Shown in pieces: positions 56,811 through 64,000 of a stretch of 64,000 bases of DNA. The stretch is from Labyrinthula sp. Ha. Lineage: Eukaryota > Sar > Bigyra > Labyrinthulida > Labyrinthulaceae. The stretch is taken from assembly GCA_015227615.1 (NCBI GenBank), contig JAALGZ010000012.1:744001-808000 (forward strand). The letters run 5' to 3'. The notes beneath the pieces are model-generated. The model searched no databases. It saw nothing but the letters and a program-made list of their open reading frames with translations, and was not told where the DNA came from. A program made the translations under genes and the position numbers. The first letter of the stretch is position 1. The number at the start of each line of letters is the position of its first letter.

Positions 56811-59800
56811 TTTGTATTTTTCTTAGTTTTTGTTTAGATTAATTTGATTTGATTTAATTAAATTTGGACGAATTTCTCCTCGTGATTCAGATAGCTAGTT
56901 TACACAAAATACAGTTTGTAGAAGTATTAGTTTTTGTGTGTGGATTTTCATGTCAATCACAGTGTCTTTGAGGAGAAATTAACGAGATACGATTGGGTTG
57001 TACTTGTTTTTTTCTATTATTTACGGAAATGCCATACTGAGAAAAAGAAGAAACTACATGCATAAACTGAATCGTCTACAGAACATCTGAAAACAAAGTT
57101 AATATTTCAATATTAAAACGAAATAAAGTTAAGAATTAACCAAAGAGTATAGTATATCTTATATTAAATTGCACATATATTATTAGGATATAGTTCTTGT
57201 ATAAGAAGTTCCTGTTAAACAAATATAGAAAAAGAATACTAAAATACCCATTATAATTATGTACAGAATGTCATTGAAAACGGATATTCCACTACTCCGA
57301 ACTACCCATATTTTTCATCTAAGAGAAAAACAGAGGGGGACACCAGTTTGGCACTAAGATTCCTAGAGTGACTACTCAGTCTACACTTTGAAGTTGAAAA
57401 ATATTGTCATCTAGTTCAACAACATATATATATGCAAAAACCGATACCAATGTTTGCAATAAGTACCAATGCGCCTATGATTTTAAAAAATAGCTCTAAT
57501 TCTAACCCCTTGCGGCTTTCCCCGTGTCCATTCAACTCCTTCCAAGGAATTCTTTGCGCGAACTTGCTTTCTACTGCCAAGTTACACAGTATACGAACTA
57601 CTTTTTCCCCAAATTTTTGTTAGCTCCAAGATGCGAAACAGAGTTTGACTTATTTAACCTAGTTTACTGGTTGGAAACAGTGGTATCTGAAGCACGTAGG
57701 CAACGGGAAAAGAGAAAAGCATTTCATATCGTGTTTTGTTTAAGACTGTATTCTAAATTAAAACGATAAAACTTTAAGCTTCTCTAATACTGCAACTTGT
57801 GGACTTGGAAACCATTGGAAGCCTCTTTTCAGCAAGCTTTAATTTTGAATTAGCCTGAGTCTACTTTGATTGACTTCCTTCAACTCTTTTAGCAGTCCAT
57901 GTCCACCTATAGCGTGGGTCAGCTTGCTTAAAGCTAAGAGCTGAGGAATTCGATTGCTACGCTATTATCGTGTGTCTAGGTTTGATTCTTGCCACTAAAT
58001 TACGTCATTACTTATTCTTCGTTGTGAGCACTTTTGGTGAATGCTCTACAGAGGTGATACAGATAGAAGTCTCGTTCACTGTTGTAGCATAAAGTGAGTG
58101 TGATCTTTCACCTCGCAGGCAAGACGGTTTTCACCTGGCACGGGTATTCAGTGCTCTAAAAACAATTAGCATAGCAGCACTAGTTGCAATTGTTGTATTA
58201 CTTATTTAATGACCATTGCTGTTAGAATTCCGTCTCTGTTCTCTTCTAAGTCTCCACTCATCATTTTCCTGTTAGGATGTTCCTGCGCTAACTCAACACA
58301 TTAGGTTTGGTCTATGTTTCGATAATTGTGATGGCTTCATGCTTCCAACTGCCTCATATACAAGCGATATTGCCCTTGCTCGATCTCTTCTTGAAAGGTC
58401 GGAGTATTTAATAGCTCTTCAACTGGTAGTTATGTCGTCAATGCTTCTGCGGAGTTTTCTGTTTCTGTTACATTAAATCTAATGTCCCTATATAATCATT
58501 AATACTGCCTAAAGTTATTTGAAGGGAAGACTCACTACCTTGTATCTGCTTTTATGATATTTTGCTTAAGTACAAATACTGAGTCGTCTCATGGACTTGA
58601 CAGAAGAGCCCTCAAGTGAGCGATTAGCGCACTATGGTTCATAACTCTGTATTAACTAGCACTGATTAACAATGTTAAATTGGCACAACGAAGATTGTAG
58701 GCATGGATAAGCAGGCTCTAAGAAAACGAACTATGTATAGTTTAATTATTGAGAATCTTAGGAAAGAACAATCTGGTAACAATGATTTCAATTGTTTAAA
58801 TAGGTACTTTTTTTCATGATGTAGCCCTGTGTCGATGGGAAATTGGCACGGATAAGTATTTAGTTTTTTCCATGTTTGGGCATCAAAGATAAAATTAAAT
58901 TGCAATATTAATGGCAGTATCAATCAATCAGAAAGTCTAGGATCTGCATAAATTGCATTCACATCAACTATTAGATTGAAACTCGTAACTCATATTTTTG
59001 GGTAAGAGTTTTTGTCGTAAAGAAATCTAAGAAAGGAAACCTAATTTGTTGAGTGGACTATCCCCGATTACCACTTGAGCCAGTAACAAATTAAGAATTT
59101 CTCAAGATGTATATCACAGGAAATTTAGTCAGTTACAATAGTAAAATAAGTGTCACTTATCTAACCTTTATTAAATATAATTAATATCAGTTACCATTGC
59201 CCTAGGAATATATTACTGTGTACTTGTAGTTGCCAATGATTCCAGTTGCATGGTTTTAATTTATACTGTGCAAGCTATTAGTCCATAACATATGAAAATA
59301 TCCACACTTGTTCCATCGAAATAAACTTAGTTTGTTGTAAGGTACAGCCATAAGATAAAGACAAGTGATCAACGGCTTAAAAAATAACCAGCGGAAAGTA
59401 TAGTACGAGGAAGATTGCATATCACATATTGAAACTGGTTTACTGAAGGAGTTCATTGTCTGCAGCACAAATTGGTTCAATTAAGGTGACATAGGCGCCG
59501 TATACTTCTTTATTTCAGTTTAATAGATATAATGCTCCATCTCGGGGCGTTCAAAATCATCTCATTTCGACATTTATAAATACTAGAATGTAGAACATGC
59601 CCATCGGTGCAGTATGAGAACCTTTACAGTTTTCCGCACTGATGCTTGAAGTGGGATTTCCATAGAATATTTTTCTCTGCTTGAACACGTCAAAAGTGGC
59701 CTAATGCGGAAACTGCTTGCAGGGCTAGGTGGATCTCTTAGGCCTAGAAAAATGGCCTACTCAAGATACAGCAGAAGAAAACCAATGTACAATAGAGAAA

Positions 59801-62800
59801 TGGGTATGTCAGAGATATCAAGAGTGCGATTCACTTAGAATCTGATCATGAAACGACAAAAAAAAAATCATTAATTAGGGAATCCCGGTAGTTCAAGAGT
59901 TTCCTGGGACAGTATCAGATCCTTCACGTTGAGACTTGCGAGTAGAAATACCTGATGGAGTGGAGAGATGATGGACTCATACCTACCACATCTTGAACCA
60001 TTTATCGGTGATTTAGAAAGTTAACAATATTTTTGAAGCAGGAATCTCTACAGTCTGCAGCCAAAATTTACGTGAGATCTAAATAAAAAACAAAGAAGAT
60101 CGTTTCTAAGAAAGTCCTACACTTAGCACAAGATTCAAATTTGTTCTATATCATTGTTTCCAAAAATAGGACAGCTGTTCTTTATAAAACTTGCTCTGGT
60201 GGTTATTTTTACAATATAATGCCTTCTGGGAACCAGAGCATCAAACACAAAATATTTGATTAAGAAGAATAAGATTGATGGGAATACAGTTGATTAGATG
60301 TTTTCAAAGTTAAACAAAAACGATGCCACAGGAGACAACCATGTGATATCCAGTGAAAATATGCTCAGTTAATGAAGAACTAAATCAAACTCGTTGAATG
60401 TGGAGAATATGATAAGATCTCTTGCTCTGTCATTGATTACAAAGCAATAGTACCAACTCACCGATGAAGGGGGGATCCTGTTCCGAGAGTTGGAATCATG
60501 TTGAGTAGTTGGAGTTCAGGAAGATCTAGCGAACTTTTTACGGGTTATTCCAACAAATCCAAATATTGTGAAAGGGAACCACTCTAAAAGTAAAATTGGA
60601 GCTTAAGTACGAGAAAAATACGTTATGAAGTTACTTTGCAATTTCTTAAATTCTTCTAAAACTCATAAAGAAATACTTCCGCGCAGAAATATTGATGTGA
60701 AACAACAATGTTTATACAAAAAGTGTTTAATTAGACTACAGTAATAGAAAATATTCGGGTCCCATGTTACCAAAATAATTCATATTCATATATATAATGT
60801 ATTAACAAAAACTATATTACATTTTGCAGCTGATTATGTCTCATCTTCTTAAATTTTTGAGTGTTGTTACTTCTGACTTGTAAATATATATTTCTCTAAA
60901 TAATCAAGCAATATGTCAATAGTAAGAGCTATAATCATTATAAATCATTAGAAAAACTAAATATATTTCTTCTACTAGAACGATAAAAAATGGGCCAGTA
61001 TAGGAAGGCTGAATGAAACGATTGCAAAATGATAGTTACATCGTTTTAAAAAAAGTTATGGCCAGAATACCTTAAGTTTGAGTTTTTCCACAAATACACG
61101 TTTAATGAAAATAACTTTTGCTTCAACAATAAAATTATATTTTTCAAATCATATCTTTGTTTAGCAGCAGGAGGTAGAAAGTAATACCTCGACTAAGAAG
61201 CATATTCTACAAACCAGATCAAACATGATAATTCTAATCTAAGATGTTTGATGTGTTGAAATTTCTTACCTGTAAAAACCTACATATCATTTGAAGAATT
61301 AAGCTCCTAATATCAAATTCTATAATCTGAATTTTTTCCAACCTGCAATTTCATTTTTTTTGAATTAATGCTAAGAACAGATATGTTAATAAGTTGCGTC
61401 TTATTTCTGAAATCAGATCTTGTTATCATTGCCTACTGTACATATATTGTATGATTTTGATTAAGATTTCACTCGTTTCTAGTTTTTCTTCTTTTCATAC
61501 TTTCTTCTGTAACTTTGTTCAAAATTTGTTGTTTATTTTATAATTTTAACTTCCAAAGCATTTAATGTCTATTACCATCTGCTAATATTCTTTTGTTGAC
61601 AAAAATTTCCATTGCCTTAGCTCTGAACCTTTTGAAATATTTTAATCTGTGGTTTAAAAATAGCTTAAGGATGTAAACTAATTTTAAAAAAGCAAAAAAT
61701 GGAACAGTACAATTCTTCTTAGCCCAGAAATTTAGGTCACCATCATATTTCTTTAGAAAAATATAGCCATAAATCATTTACAAACACTGCACCAAAAATG
61801 CAGTAAATCAAGTGTATGCCCAAATTCCATAGAAAATCTAATTTTACTACGCATTAGGGAGCGTGAACTATATATGAAAGTAAATCTTCCATTTTCGGAA
61901 TTGGCTTATTTTTAGGTATTTTCAGGAACTAGGCAACGTTTAAAAAAGAATTCGTATCTCATTAAATTTAGCTCTCTCTAATTACAACTAGTCTTACATA
62001 GTAGAAGTAATATCAACAAAAGCATCTGTGAGATATATAGTATCCAGCACGTGGCTATTTCCCTTTGAAATTAAGCTTCCAGCACTCTTATCATTTTATC
62101 ACGAATGAGTCACCAATCCAACTATTCTTACAAAGTATTTGAAAATTTCTTTTTTAATGCTTCAATGGTTTTTTCATTTGGTTTTCCTTAAGTCATTGTA
62201 CTGTAAGTAGTTTCTCAAAAAAACCTGTCCGGCATTTTAGATTGGGATGCTAATTCCATAGTTTCTGCTTAGTTTCTTATTCTTACTCAACAGCATAACC
62301 TTCAAAGTTGGAATCGAGTAAGAAATTATTAAAGAAAGACTTTCAACCAATAAAGTTAACAACAGTAGAACGTATCAGCAAGAGTAAACAAAATAACAAG
62401 TGAAAGTTGTGAAAACTACACAACATGATGCCTTCAATTTACCTTTTCACCAGAAACGCTGCAAGTAGACGAAAAACTAAAATCACAAAATGTCCGAAAT
62501 ATTTTCTACGCGTATAAAAGACAATGTAGGGTAAACTCTAGGACTAGAATACATTCTTCGGAAGTTGATATAAAAGAATTTTTCTTGTGTTCTCAACTAT
62601 AACCTTTTCTTTATAATCGTATATCGTTCCTCTAACTAAAGAACTGACATCAGTTTTATTCCTCTTCTTTCCAATATATGTAAAAAAATACATTTGCTTG
62701 ATTGTTTATTCACTAACGAGCTAGCAAAACATAGTGTTAAGATATCAAATATGCAGTTCAAGTTGCTTAAGAACTACTTCTCTTTCCTTTATTCATCTGC

Positions 62801-63236
62801 TGTCTATTTGTTCTTCTCATGCCGTGATTTCATCCTAGAATTGCACCACAACTATTACTTTGTCTTGTTTAGAAAATACTATTATAAACAACCTTACAAG
62901 TTAATCTGAGAGAAGTTAACTTCATTTCCTGTTGTTGAAGATGGACTTTCATTTTGTGTTACTGTAAAACAAATAAAACTGAAAACTTGAACAGGGTGAT
63001 ATTTTCGCACTTTCAATTGCCCTCTGCAAAACTAAAAGGAATTTCACACGAAGAACTTTGTTGAAATATTATAACCATAAAACCAGTGAAGTTCTTTCTA
63101 CTATAGTTTAATTTGTCCCATAGCCTTATCATTTTTTGACAATAAGATATTGGAAGCGAAGTGAGTCTTAATTATAAACTAATAGATAACTCTTTTCATT
63201 TTAGTTCAATTTGTGGTAAGAAATTCAGCAATAATG
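56811..63236. other. 6.4-kb AT-rich spacer between two actin copies
   Basis: No gene recognised. Frames such as 57432-57769, 58675-58923, 61562-61777 and 62694-62909 are short, motif-free and chance-sized. A somewhat GC-richer patch at about 57860-58340 was checked for tRNA features and has none. Its left end must hold the promoter of the first actin copy. Confidence 0.5.
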
Positions 63237-64000
63237 TATTAAGTTTTAAGATCACTCAAGACCTACAAATAACTTAGAAGCATTTTCTGTGAACGATTCC
63301 TGGTCCAGACTCGTCATACTCTTCCTTGGAGATCCACATCTGTTGGAAGGTGGAAAGGGAAGCAAGGATAGATCCTCCAATCCATACGGAGTACTTTCTC
63401 TCAGGAGGAGCAACAACCTTGATGCTCATAGTAGCAGGAGCAAGAGCAACCATTTCTTTGGTAAGTCTCTCTGCAAGTCCTTCGTACATGGTGGTACCTC
63501 CAGACATAACAATGTTGGAGTATAAGTCAGATCTAATATCCAAGTCACACTTCATGATAGTGGAGAACATAGTGTCGTGAACACCTTGTGCTTCCTTTCC
63601 AATGAAGCTTGGTTGGAATAGTACCTCTGGGCATCTGAATCTTTCGTTACCTACAGTGATAACGTTTCCATCAGGAAGCTCGTATGATTTCTCGTTAGCT
63701 GAAGAGTCAGCAGCTTCTCCCATTTCAGCATCAAAGTCCAAAGCTACGTAGCAAAGTTTTTCCTTGATATCTCTTACAATTTCACGTTCTGCAGTAGTGG
63801 TGAAAGTGTAACCTCTTTCAGTAAGGATCTTCATCAAGTAGTCAGTCAAATCTCTTCCAGCAAGATCAATTCTTAAGATAGCATGAGGAAGAGCATATCC
63901 TTCGTAGATTGGAACGGTGTGGGTAACTCCATCTCCAGAGTCCAAAACAGCTCCAGTGGTTCTTCCAGAAGCATACAAGGAAAGAACAGCTTGGATGTTC
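63237..64000. repeat. Direct duplicate of 55640-56403 (actin)
   Basis: 764 bp aligned by eye with the first actin copy at a constant offset of 7,597 bp and one substitution. The left breakpoint is sharp at 55640/63237: sequences left of it are unrelated. The right limit lies outside the window. This fits a recent duplication or continuing gene conversion. Confidence 0.9.
63274..64000 (-). CDS. Actin, second copy (5' end beyond window)
   Basis: C-terminal 242 codons of an actin gene read on the minus strand; the rest lies past position 64000. The protein equals that of the first copy over the visible part. At the DNA level I find one difference, A at 55731 versus G at 63328, a silent Ser codon change. 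Intact and probably functional as far as seen. The match continues 37 bp past the stop codon and then ends abruptly. Confidence 0.95.
   Translation of the reverse strand, partial: NIQAVLSLYASGRTTGAVLDSGDGVTHTVPIYEGYALPHAILRIDLAGRDLTDYLMKILTERGYTFTTTAEREIVRDIKEKLCYVALDFDAEMGEAADSSANEKSYELPDGNVITVGNERFRCPEVLFQPSFIGKEAQGVHDTMFSTIMKCDLDIRSDLYSNIVMSGGTTMYEGLAERLTKEMVALAPATMSIKVVAPPERKYSVWIGGSILASLSTFQQMWISKEEYDESGPGIVHRKCF

Noticed and set aside
57900-58000. tRNA-like look (TAGCGTGGG and a GGTTTGATTC-like word)
   Set aside because: No consistent cloverleaf, and the spacing between A- and B-box-like words does not fit.

Overview
This window looks like nuclear DNA of a unicellular eukaryote, not a bacterium, organelle or virus. 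It carries eukaryote-only housekeeping genes (VPS45, Rab escort protein, SF3B3, a mitochondrial SAM carrier, two actins, a bZIP factor), uses the standard code with TAA, TAG and TGA stops, and has spliceosomal GT-AG introns. The Ser/Pro/Thr repeats on the NADPH-oxidase-like surface protein are a style common in stramenopiles, so a stramenopile protist is my best guess. I cannot fix the lineage from sequence alone.

Layout. 1-1.4 kb: no gene seen. 1.42-5.31 kb (-): NOX/ferric-reductase-like membrane protein with a PT-rich ectodomain. 5.3-10 kb: no gene seen. 9.99-19.6 kb: a tight cluster of a lumenal-type glycosyltransferase (-), VPS45 (+), a large HEAT-like protein (-), the SAM carrier (+) and an unknown LRR-like protein (+). 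19.6-28.2 kb: AT-rich, apparently gene-free. 28.2-31.1 kb: a HAD-family phosphatase-like gene (+) and a bZIP gene (-). 31.1-41.6 kb: AT-rich, apparently gene-free. 41.6-43.5 kb: acyl-CoA synthetase (+). 43.5-49.4 kb: no convincing gene. 49.4-56.8 kb: a second tight cluster of a small coiled-coil protein (+), Rab escort protein (-), SF3B3 (+) and actin (-). 56.8-63.2 kb: no gene seen. 63.2-64 kb: a second, nearly identical actin (-), cut by the window edge.

Main discovery. Six genes only read through if introns of 26-31 nt are removed. I reconstructed 15 such introns. Every one restores frame exactly, and every reconstructed gene length divides by three. The five introns whose length is a multiple of three all carry an in-frame stop. 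Nearly all have GTA donors and TAG acceptors. These are among the shortest spliceosomal introns known, yet they sit in a genome with gene deserts of 6-10 kb, so intron size is minimal without general genome compaction. Within the clusters the genes are packed to the limit: convergent pairs overlap in coding sequence by 4 and 14 bp, and divergent pairs share promoters of only 61 and 63 bp.

Other points. A GC-rich palindrome, GGCCANNTGGCC, and near variants sit just upstream of several genes, twice together with TCTAACGG; this is a candidate regulatory code. The NOX-like protein keeps only one of the two usual heme-ligand histidine pairs. The glycosyltransferase has an extra N-terminal lumenal domain. 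Two diverged copies of a dispersed repeat lie in opposite orientation in the deserts. The gene products fall mainly into membrane traffic (VPS45, REP), splicing (SF3B3), cytoskeleton (actin), lipid and methyl-donor metabolism (acyl-CoA synthetase, SAM carrier), and surface or redox functions (NOX-like protein, glycosyltransferase).
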